A stretch of DNA of 32,417 nt from an uncultured Prevotella sp. (GCA_946402275.1 CAMIVY010000033.1:1-32417), one strand, 5' to 3'. Shown: positions 20,855 through 30,426, counted from the first letter of the stretch. The notes: generated by a model from the letters alone, not told the origin. A program made the numbers and translations.

Positions 20855-23302
20855 TTACAGTCGGCAGGTCAGACCAATCTTGGCCTCGAACGTGCTGGCA
20901 TGCATATTGTCGTGATACTTGTAGTTGGTGTGACGAATGAAGTAAGACCCCTGAGCGATGATGCCCCACTGCTTCGTCAGATGAATCTCCAGCACGGGAT
21001 TGATAATCAGGAGTCCGGCATTGCTCTTGTCGCCCTGGGCATTCAGATAGCGGAGGTCGTAGCCCGTCACTTCCTCGAACTTGTCTTTGTCGTCGGCGAT
21101 AGAGCGCAGATATTCTGCCGTGAATTCGCCTTTGTCAATGCGCTCCTGCAGTGGTACCAGCTTATCCTCGTATCCCTTGAAGGTAAAGATGCGGAAATAC
21201 TTGGCATTCAGCGTGAAGCGTGCCGAGCTGCCAAAGTCGAGCACTGTCTTGGTCTTGATGCTGAAGCCGCTGCCCATATTGTAGTCGCGCTCGATGATGT
21301 TGAAATAGTCGCTCTTGGTACCACCCAGCAGAATAGCGCTCAGGAAGACGCGCTGCTCAGCACGGGTGAGCGCTGCCTTGGGCTGCTCCATCGCAAACAT
21401 AAAACCAGGACCGAACGATGCGGGCTCGCTGATGCGGTAGGGTGTCAGGTCGGAGCCGTTCTTGATGGGTTTGGAGTCATAATAGCTGAAGTGCTGATAG
21501 AAACCGAACTCACTATACATGCTCTTGGCGTGTTCGTTCTTTGCCGTACGATCGACAAGAGGCGTACTCCACAGACGACCCATGATGTTGATGTTGTTGA
21601 TGATGGGTTGGCTGCCACCAAAGGAGAATGTAGCATCGAAGTCGAAGAAGTCGAAAGGCTTGGTGTGCTTTTCGCCATCGACACCCGTACCATAGACAAA
21701 GCCGATGTTTACGTACGGGCAGTAGTCGCCACGGAACAGGGCACCATCGTCAGCCACATAGCGCAGACCGGTCGAGAACGATGCCTGGATGGGTATCGTG
21801 TGGAAGTCGTGGTAGTGATAGTTCTTGCTCTTGACACGCCAGGCATCGCCACTGAGGATACGATGGAATCCCTGAACGGGGTTCAGCAAAGCAGCCACTG
21901 CCTCACGCCAGAAACGGTTCCAACCGCGCGTGCGGTCGTCGAGTGGCGTAAGGCTCAGGCGGTGCAGCGTTTCACCAATGGCCATACCGCCACAGGTGGT
22001 AGCGAAGAGGTCGTTAATGGCAGGAGGATCGGTCTCGCCGAAGAATTCCCATTCAGCCGAACCCAACAGGGCGAAGGGAGCTGCCTCCCAATAGCCCAAG
22101 CCGTTGGCACGCGCCGCATTGAAGTAGAGGTTGCCATGATAGGGGTGGGCGAACATGTTCATGGTGAACAGGTCGTTATCCCACACCATACCCCTGCGGA
22201 GGTTGTCGCCGATGCTATTCAGCGTAGTCTTTACGAAAGGTTCCTTCAGCAGATAGCGGTCCATCAGATGCACGCCGACATTGATGCCGGTTACTTCGAG
22301 GGCCGCAGCCCAGAAGCGCTTCTTGGGTTCAAGAGCCATCGTGCTATCGTCTGTCTCCTGATTTTCTTTAGCTACCTTCTTCCTTAAACTGGTGTCCTGC
22401 CAGGGGTCGTTGTGATTGTTCCTCTGACGACGAATGGTCAGACCGGCTTCGAAGATAGGACGACTGCGGTAGCTCGTAGCATGGTGATAGTAGCGCGTGT
22501 CGCCCCAACCCACAGAAGCAAAGGCGCCCAGTGTCTTGTTGAACTGATAGTCGGCATTGATGCGCGCTTGCAGGGCATAGAGGCGCTGTGGCTTGTCGCT
22601 TTCACTTCTCTCGAAGGTCTCGATATGTGCAAAGCCTATGTCGCCGCTGACGCTCCACTTGGGCGACAGCTGGAAGTACTGACCAAGGCGATAGTAGATG
22701 GCACCGGAGAAGCGGTTACTCAAACCCATAAAATGCGTGCCGACACCTAAGATATTATAGGTACTCTTGTTTCGATAGCGTACGGCGAAATTCACCTTGC
22801 TCTGATTGCCGCCGAACAGCATGTAGTCGATGGTAGTCTTCGGACTGATGTTGACCAGACCGATGCGTGTGGCGCCAGGAATCGTGTCTTTGGTATAATT
22901 GATGATAGCTAACTGCCATCCGCCCTGGATATGACGAGCAGTATTGAAGATACCAATCTGTGCACCCTTCAGCGAATCAGCATAGTTGAAGGCCGCTATT
23001 TGCCATCCCCCCATTTCGCCAGAAGCTACATTCAGCATACTGCCCAACTGCACACCTTTGTGCATATTCTGGGTCAGGTTAGTGAGCGCACTGAGTTGCA
23101 CACCATTGAATGTGGCACCCGAATTGTTGGAGAATGTAGCCAGCTGCAGACCCTTGCCGCCATTGGCAGCTACCGACGAAATGACACCCACCTGGACGCT
23201 CTTCGTCGTATCCTGAATGCTGACTATTCCTACGGGCGAGCGCTGTGCCCGAACGCCTACAGTAGCTATGATAGCAACGGAGAATAATAGTATTTTTTTC
23301 AT
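20855..23302 (-). CDS. DUF3943 outer-membrane protein with N-terminal surface-type repeats
   Basis: About 815 residues with a signal peptide (MKKILLFSVAIIATVGVRAQ). Residues about 40-150 are degenerate repeats of roughly 22 residues (KGLQLATFSNNSG, NGVQLSALTNLTQ, KGVQLGSMLNVAS, KGAQIGIFNTA), like the LA_2272-type surface repeats. A beta-rich part follows, then the DUF3943 core (NSIGDNLRRGMVWDNDLFTM, AHPYHGNLYFNAARANGLGY, GSAEWEFFGETDPPAINDLF). Aromatic-ended strands run to the last residues TFEAKIGLTCRL, as in outer-membrane barrels. The start at 23302 gives the clean signal peptide; an ATG at 23317 is also in frame. It follows TolC by a period-7 spacer, implying co-expression with the efflux pump. 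Confidence 0.85.
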   Translation of the reverse strand: MKKILLFSVAIIATVGVRAQRSPVGIVSIQDTTKSVQVGVISSVAANGGKGLQLATFSNNSGATFNGVQLSALTNLTQNMHKGVQLGSMLNVASGEMGGWQIAAFNYADSLKGAQIGIFNTARHIQGGWQLAIINYTKDTIPGATRIGLVNISPKTTIDYMLFGGNQSKVNFAVRYRNKSTYNILGVGTHFMGLSNRFSGAIYYRLGQYFQLSPKWSVSGDIGFAHIETFERSESDKPQRLYALQARINADYQFNKTLGAFASVGWGDTRYYHHATSYRSRPIFEAGLTIRRQRNNHNDPWQDTSLRKKVAKENQETDDSTMALEPKKRFWAAALEVTGINVGVHLMDRYLLKEPFVKTTLNSIGDNLRRGMVWDNDLFTMNMFAHPYHGNLYFNAARANGLGYWEAAPFALLGSAEWEFFGETDPPAINDLFATTCGGMAIGETLHRLSLTPLDDRTRGWNRFWREAVAALLNPVQGFHRILSGDAWRVKSKNYHYHDFHTIPIQASFSTGLRYVADDGALFRGDYCPYVNIGFVYGTGVDGEKHTKPFDFFDFDATFSFGGSQPIINNINIMGRLWSTPLVDRTAKNEHAKSMYSEFGFYQHFSYYDSKPIKNGSDLTPYRISEPASFGPGFMFAMEQPKAALTRAEQRVFLSAILLGGTKSDYFNIIERDYNMGSGFSIKTKTVLDFGSSARFTLNAKYFRIFTFKGYEDKLVPLQERIDKGEFTAEYLRSIADDKDKFEEVTGYDLRYLNAQGDKSNAGLLIINPVLEIHLTKQWGIIAQGSYFIRHTNYKYHDNMHASTFEAKIGLTCRL

Positions 23303-23327
23303 CTTTTCACTTATCATTTATCACTCA
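23303..23327 (-). repeat. Period-7 spacer before DUF3943
   Basis: Read on the minus strand, the spacer is TGAGTGA, TAAATGA, TAAGTGA, then AAAG and the ATG at 23302. The first TGA is the TolC stop. Confidence 0.65.
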
Positions 23328-24656
23328 TTCCTGTCCAGTGGCCTGACGATACTCCAGAATCTTGGTTTGGAAGGTGGCGTACGCATCGGTAAAACGGTCG
23401 CGAGCCTGCTGATACTGTTCTTGGGCAAACAGCAGGTCGCTCATCTTGGTAGTACCCACACGATAGTAGTCGCGGTTCAGTCGCAGGTTCTCGTCGGCCT
23501 GTTCGATGGCATCGTGAGCAATCTGCAGCTTTTTGTGACTGGTCTCAACGGCGGCCCAGGCATTGTTCATGCGGATGATGAGCTTCTGGCCGTTGTCCTG
23601 CATCTGTTCCTTGGCATCGTCGAGAGCGAGGCGCTGCTTCTTTATCTTGTGCGAACCACCCCACCAGTCGCTGATGGGCACGCGAACGGTAGCAAACATC
23701 ATGGCATTGCTATTCTTGCCCATGAAGTCGTTGTAGTTATACAGTGCACCAACGGCCACCTGAGGCAGATTTGCACCAATCTGCATGCGGTGCTGCAGTT
23801 TCTGGGCCTCTACATTCTTGGCCAACAGCTGATACTGCGGTGTCGCGTTCAGAGCGGTAGCATGATCCTGACGCAGCGACAACGGCATATCGACGGTCTT
23901 ACCCTCTGCTAATTCGACAGGAACAATCACGTCAATCGTCTCGCCTGTCTTGCCCACATGCTGTGCCAGCAACTGACTGGTGGTAGTGAGACCGTTGTCT
24001 ATCTCGAGAATCGAAGTCTCCACCTCAGCCTTGCGCAACTGAACCTGCAGCAAGTCGTTGCGATTACGCGCACCCACGCGAACCATATTATTCACGTCCT
24101 TCTCCAACTCTGTCAGCATGCTGTGCATGGCGGTAAGTGTCTTCTTTTTTTCCTTCAGCGATACCATTTGCCAGTAATACTGCTCGGTGGTCATCTCTAC
24201 CTGGTCTTCGGAGAGTTCCAACCGCAGCTCGCTAGCTTCTACGCCTACACGGGCCAATTTGTTGGAATTAATAATCTTACCACCCATAAAGACAGGCTGG
24301 ATGGCGGAAACAGAGCCGATGACGCCCTTCTTCAACAGACTGATGTTAGAGGGAATGTCGCCTACACCCATACCGCCCAGAACTTCCTTTACTGCTTCGG
24401 GCAGTTCGACATCGATGTCAATCAGCGGCTTGTTGTTCTGGAATGCAACACCCGAAGCAGAAATCTGGGGGAAGAAATTGGTCAGTGCCGACTTCTCCGT
24501 CTGCTTAGCCTGCTGGATAGAGTTCTTCGATGAGTTCAGCGTATAATTATTGTCTACGGCCAGCTGCTTCAATTGCTCAAGCGTGTAGGTTGTCTGGGCT
24601 GTGGCGGTGATGCCGCAACAAACCGAACAGAAAATTATTGCAAATATCTTTTTCAT
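23325..24656 (-). CDS. TolC-family outer-membrane efflux channel
   Basis: A 443-residue protein with a signal peptide (MKKIFAIIFCSVCCGITATA). Two homologous halves each hold the long-helix and strand pattern of OEP/TolC proteins, with TYTLEQLKQLAVDNNYTLNS opening the first and LNRDYYRVGTTKMSDLLFAQ EQYQQA-type sequence (YYRVGTTKMSDLLFAQEQYQ) in the second. Trimers form the outer-membrane and periplasmic channel that completes an RND efflux pump. It sits 22 bases after the RND permease gene. Cargo is unknown. Confidence 0.95.
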   Translation of the reverse strand: MKKIFAIIFCSVCCGITATAQTTYTLEQLKQLAVDNNYTLNSSKNSIQQAKQTEKSALTNFFPQISASGVAFQNNKPLIDIDVELPEAVKEVLGGMGVGDIPSNISLLKKGVIGSVSAIQPVFMGGKIINSNKLARVGVEASELRLELSEDQVEMTTEQYYWQMVSLKEKKKTLTAMHSMLTELEKDVNNMVRVGARNRNDLLQVQLRKAEVETSILEIDNGLTTTSQLLAQHVGKTGETIDVIVPVELAEGKTVDMPLSLRQDHATALNATPQYQLLAKNVEAQKLQHRMQIGANLPQVAVGALYNYNDFMGKNSNAMMFATVRVPISDWWGGSHKIKKQRLALDDAKEQMQDNGQKLIIRMNNAWAAVETSHKKLQIAHDAIEQADENLRLNRDYYRVGTTKMSDLLFAQEQYQQARDRFTDAYATFQTKILEYRQATGQE

Positions 24657-24678
24657 TGTCGTTTCTTTCGTTTTGTTT

Positions 24679-27600
24679 TTATTCTTTCGGAGTCTTTTCC
24701 TCTTGGTGTCCCATCACCTTCCAATAAGCTATCGGCATGATGGTAAGGATGAAGAACATGGTGATGAGTGCACCGTAGCAGATGACGCATCCCATCGGAG
24801 ACCACAGTCCGCTGCCACCGAGAATCATGGATACCACACCCATGGAGGCTGCTGCCGACGTCAGGAAGATAGGACGCATACGGCGAATGGAAGCCACGTG
24901 GATAGAATCCTTCAGTGACAGGTGCTCCAGTTCGCGCACTTCTGCCGCATAGTCGAAAAGGATGACGCCATTACGCACCAAGATACCCATCAGCGATACA
25001 AAGCCGAGGATGGATGTCGTTGAGAACGCCTTGCCACCAACCATAAGGCCCAGTGACGTACCGAAGACACAGAGCGACAGGCACACCATAATGAGCAGCG
25101 CCTCGCTGACACTCTTGAAGTGCCACAGCAGCACGAAGAAGATGATGGCAATCGACATTACCAGTGCACTGATAATCTGCGGCATGCGCTCGTCATCGTC
25201 CTCTATCTGTCCGCCATACTCCATCTGCATACCATCAGGCAACTGGAAGTCGGCCAGACGCTCCTGTACTACTTTGGTGACTTCACCAATGTTCATTCCA
25301 CGTGCCACTTCAGACATCACTGTTACGGTGCGCAGACCATTGCGGTGGGCAATCTGTCCGTACTGCCAGGTGGGCACAATGGAGGCAAACTGGCGCATCG
25401 GCACACTGGGCAGTGTCTCACCCACATCATGGATGCTCAGCATTCCTTCTACGGAGGTGGGGATGGCAGCCAGAATACCAATGGGGATGAGTTCGTCCAT
25501 TACGTCGTCCTTCGTAGCCTGGTCGGCGTTGTCGGTCTTCATCACGACATTAACGCCGTAGTCACCTTCCCATGCGGTGCTGACGGGCAGACCGTCGCCA
25601 TAGCGATAAGCCATCTGCATTTCGACGGCTTGGTTGGTGATGCCCAGACGTGAGGCTTTCTCGTCGTCAATCTTGATACGGGTGGTAGAGAGCGGTTCGA
25701 GCATGTTGCTGCGAACCAGCAGCAGTTCGGGCATCTGGCGCAAAATTCTCGCGATACTGTCGGAGTACTGGGCCAGCTGGTCCAGGTTGTCGCTCTTCAG
25801 ACGCACCTCGATAGGCACGGACACCGACGAATAGCTTAATTGTTTGATTTTCACATAGGCCTCAGGGAAGTAAGTGGTATATTCCTTGGTAAGTTCGTCG
25901 CAAAGCTTTTTCGTCACTTTATTTCCCTTTGTATTGACGATGAACTGTGCATAGCTTTCGTCAGCAATCTGCGGAGCATAGGCCGTATGGAAGCGCGGCG
26001 AAGCACAACCCTTGAAAGAGGCAATGCTCACGACGCCCTCTTTCTTGGCTATCATGTGCTCCAGCGAATCGGCCACAGCAGCCGTACGTTCGATACCCGT
26101 ACCCGTAGGCATGTAAATCTCGACGGCAAACTGATTACGGTCGGCGAATGGCATCAGTTGCTTAGGTACGCTCTTGAGCATCAAGACGCCAATTACCACG
26201 CTCGCCACACCACCGGCAATGGTTATCCAGGGATGATTGAAGCACCAGTCAATGAGGACCTTGTAGTACTTGTCCATGAGATCGAGCAGGTTGAAAGGCT
26301 TCTTGCCGTCGGCACGCGTCTTCACCTCCATCGGTTTCCTAATGAAGAAGTACTGCAGGATGGGCAGCAGCGTCTGGGCGATAATCATCGAGGCAAAGAG
26401 CACAATGGAGATGGCCCAAGGGAAGGAGAGCAGGAAGTCGTGCATCTGTCCCGTCATCATGAGGAGGAAGGGGAAGAAGGTCACCGAGATACACAACGTA
26501 GCGGTGAAGATTGACTTCAGGAAGTGCACCGTAGCATCAATCGATGCCTGCCAGCGCGGCTTTCCTTCTGCCATCATCTCCAGATAGGAGTCGATGATAA
26601 CTATGGAGTCATCGACTATCATTCCCAGCGTCACAATCAGTGCAGCGAGCGTCACTGTATTTAGTTCGATATTGAACGCATAGAACAGTCCAAGCGACAC
26701 GAAGATAGTGATAGGCATGGTGCCTGCTGCTACGGCAGCTACACGGAATGGCATGATGAGCACCACCACGAGGATCACCGTACAGATAGCTATCAACAGC
26801 TCGTGGAGGAAGTTATCAATGGAGTCGTCCACCACCTTAGCTTGATCAGTAATGGCATGCAAATTCACGTCTTCAGGAATGTGTTCTTCGAAGTTGGCCA
26901 ATTTCTCGTTGATGGCCTCACCCATTCTCGACACATCCTGTCCCTTCTTGATCTCCACAGAGAGCAAGATACACTTCGTACCGTTGTTAGTGATGTATTT
27001 CGTCATGCGCGGATATTCACGCTTTACCTCGGCCACATCCTTCAGTCGCACATTGTTGCCCTTGCCGTCGGTATAAATCAGCGTGTTCTCCACGTCGTAA
27101 ATCTTGTTCAGTGCGTGGTCAACATAGATGGGCGACTTGTAGCCCTTGTCCTTCACGCGTCCTGCAGTAGTCACGAAACCTTTTTCCGTCAACTGCATGG
27201 CAATGAGTTGGTAGCCAATGCCGTAGTGCGACAGCTTGTCCGAGTTCAGATAGATGCTGATCTGGTCGCGCTGTTCGCCGAAGACGGTCATCTTACCCAC
27301 GCTGGGTATCAGTCGCAGCGAGTCAATCAACGAGTTCATATAATTGTGGAGCTCACGGTAGGTCTTCTCACCCGACTCCATCGCCAGCAACAGGGCTGAG
27401 GTGTCACCAAAGTCGTCATTCACCTGAATAGCCAGTACGCCATCGGGCAAGCTTGACTTGAAGCCCTGCACGCCATGTTTGAACTTGCTCCAGAACTCAT
27501 CCTTGTTGTTTAGGTCGTCGTTCAGTTCAACTTGGATGATACTCAGACCATCCCTTGAGTAGCTGACGGTCTTCTCCTTTTTCACCTCCTTATAAGTAAA

Positions 27601-27834
27601 GATGTATTTCTCCAACGGTTTGGTTACCTGTTCCTCCATCTCTTGCGAGGTCACACCCGGATAAACGGCTACGACGATACCCTGGCGGATGGTGAAGTCA
27701 GGAAACTCGTTCTTGTTGATATTAACAAGACCATATATACCGAAAGCCACCATACAGCTCACGAGCAGTATGATAATCTGCCTGTAGTGCATGGACCACT
27801 CCTGCAGACTCATCTTCTTTTTCTTCTCTTCCAT
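24679..27834 (-). CDS. RND-family efflux permease
   Basis: A 1051-residue inner-membrane pump of normal length for AcrB-like proteins. It has an N-terminal membrane segment (IIILLVSCMVAFGIYGLVNI), a large periplasmic loop, six helices with the proton-relay Asp pair in LGMIVDDSIVIIDSYLEMMA, then the second half with FFVLLWHFKSVSEALLIMVC and GILVRNGVILFDYAAEVREL. Sequence features such as ISIYLNSDKLSHYGIGYQLI place it with HAE1/heavy-metal-type RND proteins, but the substrate cannot be deduced. An upstream in-frame TTG at 27843 lies in the heptamer array, so the ATG at 27834 is taken. It forms a tripartite pump with the adaptor and TolC beside it. Confidence 0.95.
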   Translation of the reverse strand: MEEKKKKMSLQEWSMHYRQIIILLVSCMVAFGIYGLVNINKNEFPDFTIRQGIVVAVYPGVTSQEMEEQVTKPLEKYIFTYKEVKKEKTVSYSRDGLSIIQVELNDDLNNKDEFWSKFKHGVQGFKSSLPDGVLAIQVNDDFGDTSALLLAMESGEKTYRELHNYMNSLIDSLRLIPSVGKMTVFGEQRDQISIYLNSDKLSHYGIGYQLIAMQLTEKGFVTTAGRVKDKGYKSPIYVDHALNKIYDVENTLIYTDGKGNNVRLKDVAEVKREYPRMTKYITNNGTKCILLSVEIKKGQDVSRMGEAINEKLANFEEHIPEDVNLHAITDQAKVVDDSIDNFLHELLIAICTVILVVVLIMPFRVAAVAAGTMPITIFVSLGLFYAFNIELNTVTLAALIVTLGMIVDDSIVIIDSYLEMMAEGKPRWQASIDATVHFLKSIFTATLCISVTFFPFLLMMTGQMHDFLLSFPWAISIVLFASMIIAQTLLPILQYFFIRKPMEVKTRADGKKPFNLLDLMDKYYKVLIDWCFNHPWITIAGGVASVVIGVLMLKSVPKQLMPFADRNQFAVEIYMPTGTGIERTAAVADSLEHMIAKKEGVVSIASFKGCASPRFHTAYAPQIADESYAQFIVNTKGNKVTKKLCDELTKEYTTYFPEAYVKIKQLSYSSVSVPIEVRLKSDNLDQLAQYSDSIARILRQMPELLLVRSNMLEPLSTTRIKIDDEKASRLGITNQAVEMQMAYRYGDGLPVSTAWEGDYGVNVVMKTDNADQATKDDVMDELIPIGILAAIPTSVEGMLSIHDVGETLPSVPMRQFASIVPTWQYGQIAHRNGLRTVTVMSEVARGMNIGEVTKVVQERLADFQLPDGMQMEYGGQIEDDDERMPQIISALVMSIAIIFFVLLWHFKSVSEALLIMVCLSLCVFGTSLGLMVGGKAFSTTSILGFVSLMGILVRNGVILFDYAAEVRELEHLSLKDSIHVASIRRMRPIFLTSAAASMGVVSMILGGSGLWSPMGCVICYGALITMFFILTIMPIAYWKVMGHQEEKTPKE

Positions 27835-27874
27835 AATTGTCAATTATCAATTATCAATTGTCAATTATCAATTA
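27835..27874 (-). repeat. Heptamer array TAATTGA before the RND gene
   Basis: On the minus strand: TAATTGA, TAATTGA, CAATTGA, TAATTGA, TAATTGA, then CAATT and the ATG of the pump gene. Period 7, five units plus a partial. Confidence 0.85.
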
Positions 27875-27889
27875 GCGAATGCGTAATAA

Positions 27890-28915
27890 TTACTTAACAA
27901 TCTCCACCTTCATACCGTTACTTACCTTCTGCTGACCTGCGATGATGAGCTTGTCGCCAGCAGAAAGTCCACCACTGACTTGTGCACCCTGAGCAGTCTC
28001 ATTGCTGATGGTAATCTCACGCTTCAGGGCCTTGTCACCGTTGACTACCCAGACAAAGGTCTTGTTATCGATGTTTAGCTGTACCAGGTTGGCGGGAATG
28101 AACACACCCGTCGTACCCTGCATATAGTTGGTGAACACCTGACAAATCATACCGGGAAGCAGTTTCCTGTCGTGGTTCAGCACAGTAGCCTTTACTTCAT
28201 AGGTACGAGAACGAGGGTCGGCACTCACGCCACGTTCTGTCACATGACCGGAGAACTCGCGGTTGCCCAATGCAGGCACCACAATCTTCATCGATGAATT
28301 CTTGGCAATGCGCTGGATGTCGTCCTCAGGCACAGCTATTTTCACCTTCACGTTACTGATGTTTACCAGCTTTGCAATGGGTACTCCTGGGGAAACGTTC
28401 TCGCCTACCTCGGCAAACTTCGTAGAGATATAACCTGCGGACGGTGCGTACAGTTTGGTATCGCCCAGCGACTTTCTAGCCACAGCTTCCTGCGCTTTGG
28501 CGCTCTTCAACTGGTTCTCAATGGATATCCACTGCATCTCGGGCAGCGAGCCGGCATCGTGCAGTTCCTTCATGCGGTTGTAAGTGTCCTGCGCCTGCTC
28601 CAGCGAAGTCTTGCTGATGGTATAGGCGTTCTGCAGCGTCGTGGGGTCCAGCTCTGCTATCAACTGTCCTTGACCCACCGTCTGACCTTCACTCACATAG
28701 ATACGCTTGATAGTACCCGCAGTGGCAAACGACAGCGAAATACCGTTTGCCTCCTCAATGGTACCTGAGAAACCCTGTTCGCCGTTTACGGTCTCAGTCT
28801 GAATCTCCTGCACCTTCACTCTCACCGTCTGTTCTACGGTGGCTTGCTTCTTCTCTCCGCAACTGCACAATGCCATCAGCACCGTTGCAGCCATTACCAA
28901 ATGTCCTTTTTTCAT
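27890..28915 (-). CDS. RND efflux periplasmic adaptor lipoprotein
   Basis: A 341-residue membrane-fusion protein. The signal peptide ends with a lipobox-like LCSC (MKKGHLVMAATVLMALCSCG), so lipid anchoring in the inner membrane is expected. The lipoyl half-motifs GTIKRIYVSEGQTVGQGQLI and AGYISTKFAEVGENVSPGVP flank a helical hairpin (SKTSLEQAQDTYNRMKELHD), followed by the beta-barrel region (VKIAVPEDDIQRIAKNSSMK) and a C-terminal membrane-proximal domain. It links the pump to TolC. It lies 36 bases after the AraC gene, and the pump gene follows after the heptamer array. Confidence 0.95.
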   Translation of the reverse strand: MKKGHLVMAATVLMALCSCGEKKQATVEQTVRVKVQEIQTETVNGEQGFSGTIEEANGISLSFATAGTIKRIYVSEGQTVGQGQLIAELDPTTLQNAYTISKTSLEQAQDTYNRMKELHDAGSLPEMQWISIENQLKSAKAQEAVARKSLGDTKLYAPSAGYISTKFAEVGENVSPGVPIAKLVNISNVKVKIAVPEDDIQRIAKNSSMKIVVPALGNREFSGHVTERGVSADPRSRTYEVKATVLNHDRKLLPGMICQVFTNYMQGTTGVFIPANLVQLNIDNKTFVWVVNGDKALKREITISNETAQGAQVSGGLSAGDKLIIAGQQKVSNGMKVEIVK

Positions 28916-28951
28916 ATTTATCGGTTTTTTACTTTAACTTCTCTATTGACT

Positions 28952-29821
28952 TCACTGATGATATTTCTTTCTGAAGTCCAACGGCGTCATGCCTGCGTGC
29001 TCCTTGAAATACTTGCCGAAGAACGACGCATTGGCAAAATTCAGATCGTTGGCTATCTCCTGCATCGTCATGTCAGTATAGCGCAGACGGTGCTCTATAG
29101 CCTTCAGCGTATAAAAGTGTATCATCTCACTCGGACGACGGTTCATCGTCTCCTTCAACAGCGTCGAAAGATATTTCGGCGTGATATTCAGTTGGTTTGC
29201 AAAGTCATCGACCTTGCGGATACGACCGTCGCTTTGTTCCACTAATCGCATAAACTCGTTTGCCAACCGCTGACGATGGACGCCGGTCGTTACCGTGTTC
29301 TCAGGCTCCTGCCTTCGCATCATGATTTCCAACATCATCGTACTGACGAGTGATCTTACGATATTGGAATACAACACGGGACTTGGATCTCTCATCCGGC
29401 GACATAACAACTGGAAATAATCATCAAGCAACTTCACGTCATCTTCTGTCAGATGCATTATTGGGTGTCGTTTGAGATAAGGCAGGTCTGACAAACTTAC
29501 CTCGCCGTACTTATTGATGTTCCATAATTCGCCGCGGGAAAACCAAATCTGACGACAGTTAAAATCCGAAGATGACATGAAATTGGTGACCACGCTATGC
29601 GCCATATATAAGAAAAGATCATCCTTGTGGAGCCGAATCTGCTGTCCGTCGTAGTCAAATTGTGCTATGCCTTCAGTACAGATGACGATAAGCCCATGCC
29701 TGTCAAGAGATAATTCGCCCTTTGGTAATGAACCGAAGTTCTCCATGACCACAAGTTCGTCACTATCACCCAATCGTATGGTGTCAAAGCCGCTCCTTGG
29801 TTTGAGATTTTGTATCTCCAT
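28952..29821 (-). CDS. AraC-family transcriptional regulator
   Basis: A 289-residue regulator. The N-terminal part (to about 165) has a cupin-like sensing domain (GIAQFDYDGQQIRLHKDDLF). The C-terminal part carries two helix-turn-helix units: VDDFANQLNITPKYLSTLLK and MTMQEIANDLNFANASFFGK, followed by the family signature YFKEHAGMTPLDFRKKY. It is first in the leftward efflux cluster and so is the likely controller of the adaptor-RND-TolC genes, either by read-through or from an undetected promoter before 28915. The ligand is unknown. The ATG at 29821 is preferred over an in-frame TTG at 29830. Confidence 0.95.
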   Translation of the reverse strand: MEIQNLKPRSGFDTIRLGDSDELVVMENFGSLPKGELSLDRHGLIVICTEGIAQFDYDGQQIRLHKDDLFLYMAHSVVTNFMSSSDFNCRQIWFSRGELWNINKYGEVSLSDLPYLKRHPIMHLTEDDVKLLDDYFQLLCRRMRDPSPVLYSNIVRSLVSTMMLEIMMRRQEPENTVTTGVHRQRLANEFMRLVEQSDGRIRKVDDFANQLNITPKYLSTLLKETMNRRPSEMIHFYTLKAIEHRLRYTDMTMQEIANDLNFANASFFGKYFKEHAGMTPLDFRKKYHQ

Positions 29822-29847
29822 GATGTCCAATTTTTACTTTTCGGGGG

Positions 29848-29877
29848 CAAAGTTCGCAAAAAATATTCGAAATTCAA
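29848..29877 (-). promoter_or_regulatory. Promoter of the AraC/efflux cluster
   Basis: On the minus strand a near-consensus -7 box GAACTTTG (29848-29855) follows a TTG (29875-29877) with a 19-base gap. The ATG is 26 bases downstream. Confidence 0.55.
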
Positions 29878-29904
29878 TATTCTGATTGTCTAAAATATGC
29901 TCTT

Positions 29905-30159
29905 TTGTTATCTTTTGTAGAAAAAAGAGTATTCTTTAGGAAATATCGAACATCACAAATGTTCAATATGTTCCATCAAAAGTATATAGCCAACAGGACA
30001 ATAATTGATTTTTTACTCTTAGTCTTTCAGACAGCCTATGGGAACCACAAACACACCGTCTGGCCGTTGGTAAGCATACGGCCCGACAGTTTACGAACCA
30101 GCAGTCTATCGGCTATTCTTGGTTTATACATATTGCCCATCTTTCATTTGATAGTTTTG
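29905..30159. other. Non-coding stretch left of the Fic module
   Basis: AT-rich at the left, then mixed composition. An 89-residue plus-strand frame crosses it (29905-30174) but its sequence looks random and it ends only because the direct repeat supplies a stop. I see no gene or RNA here. Confidence 0.4.
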
Positions 30160-30201
30160 TTCGGTCGTTTGTGAAGAATTCCGTTCAATCAAGGGGACTG
30201 G
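30160..30201 (+). repeat. 42-base direct repeat, left copy
   Basis: Identical over 42 bases to 32014-32055; with one mismatch the match extends about 5 bases further left. It begins TTCGGTCGTTTGTGAAGAAT and ends AAGGGGACTGG. Both copies can encode the ending LFGRL followed by TGA. Immediately right, frame 30205-30288 reads YAPAHDTWLHSFKDTEKIDI then GCLMYEG, which looks like a scrap of a former gene. Confidence 0.9.
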
Positions 30202-30265
30202 GTTTATGCCCCCGCTCACGACACCTGGTTACACTCGTTCAAGGACACAGAGAAAATTGACATAG

Positions 30266-30307
30266 GATGTCTGATGTATGAGGGCTGATGTCTGATGGAA
30301 GAGGTAA
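30266..30307 (+). repeat. Degenerate period-7 array
   Basis: GATGTCT, GATGTAT, GAGGGCT, GATGTCT, GATGGAA, GAGGTAA: six units of seven bases. Unlike the other arrays it is not directly before a start codon but about 120 bases upstream of one. Confidence 0.55.
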
Positions 30308-30352
30308 GACAGCCTGTGTGCGAGCAACTAAAGGGATTAACGTTTTTTGGGA

Positions 30353-30403
30353 AATAATAGTGGGGTGACAATTAGGTCAGCCCACTATTATTTTGTACCT
30401 TTG
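30353..30403 (+). promoter_or_regulatory. Promoter with long inverted repeat for the Fic module
   Basis: Arms AATAATAGTGGGGTGAC (30353-30369) and GTCAGCCCACTATTATT (30376-30392) pair at 16 of 17 positions around a 6-base loop. The repeat covers the -33 region and ends three bases before the -7 box TACCTTTG (30396-30403). This suggests an operator, by the same logic as at the other Fic gene, though the sequences differ. Confidence 0.7.
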
Positions 30404-30426
30404 TGAGCGTTTTATGGAAGTAGGAT

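Noticed and set aside
20762..22387. Plus-strand frame of 541 codons opposite DUF3943
   Set aside because: Antisense shadow of a real gene; no recognisable domain and no start context.
29905..30174. Plus-strand frame of 89 codons left of the Fic module
   Set aside because: No start context, random-looking sequence; it ends in LFGRL only because of the direct repeat.
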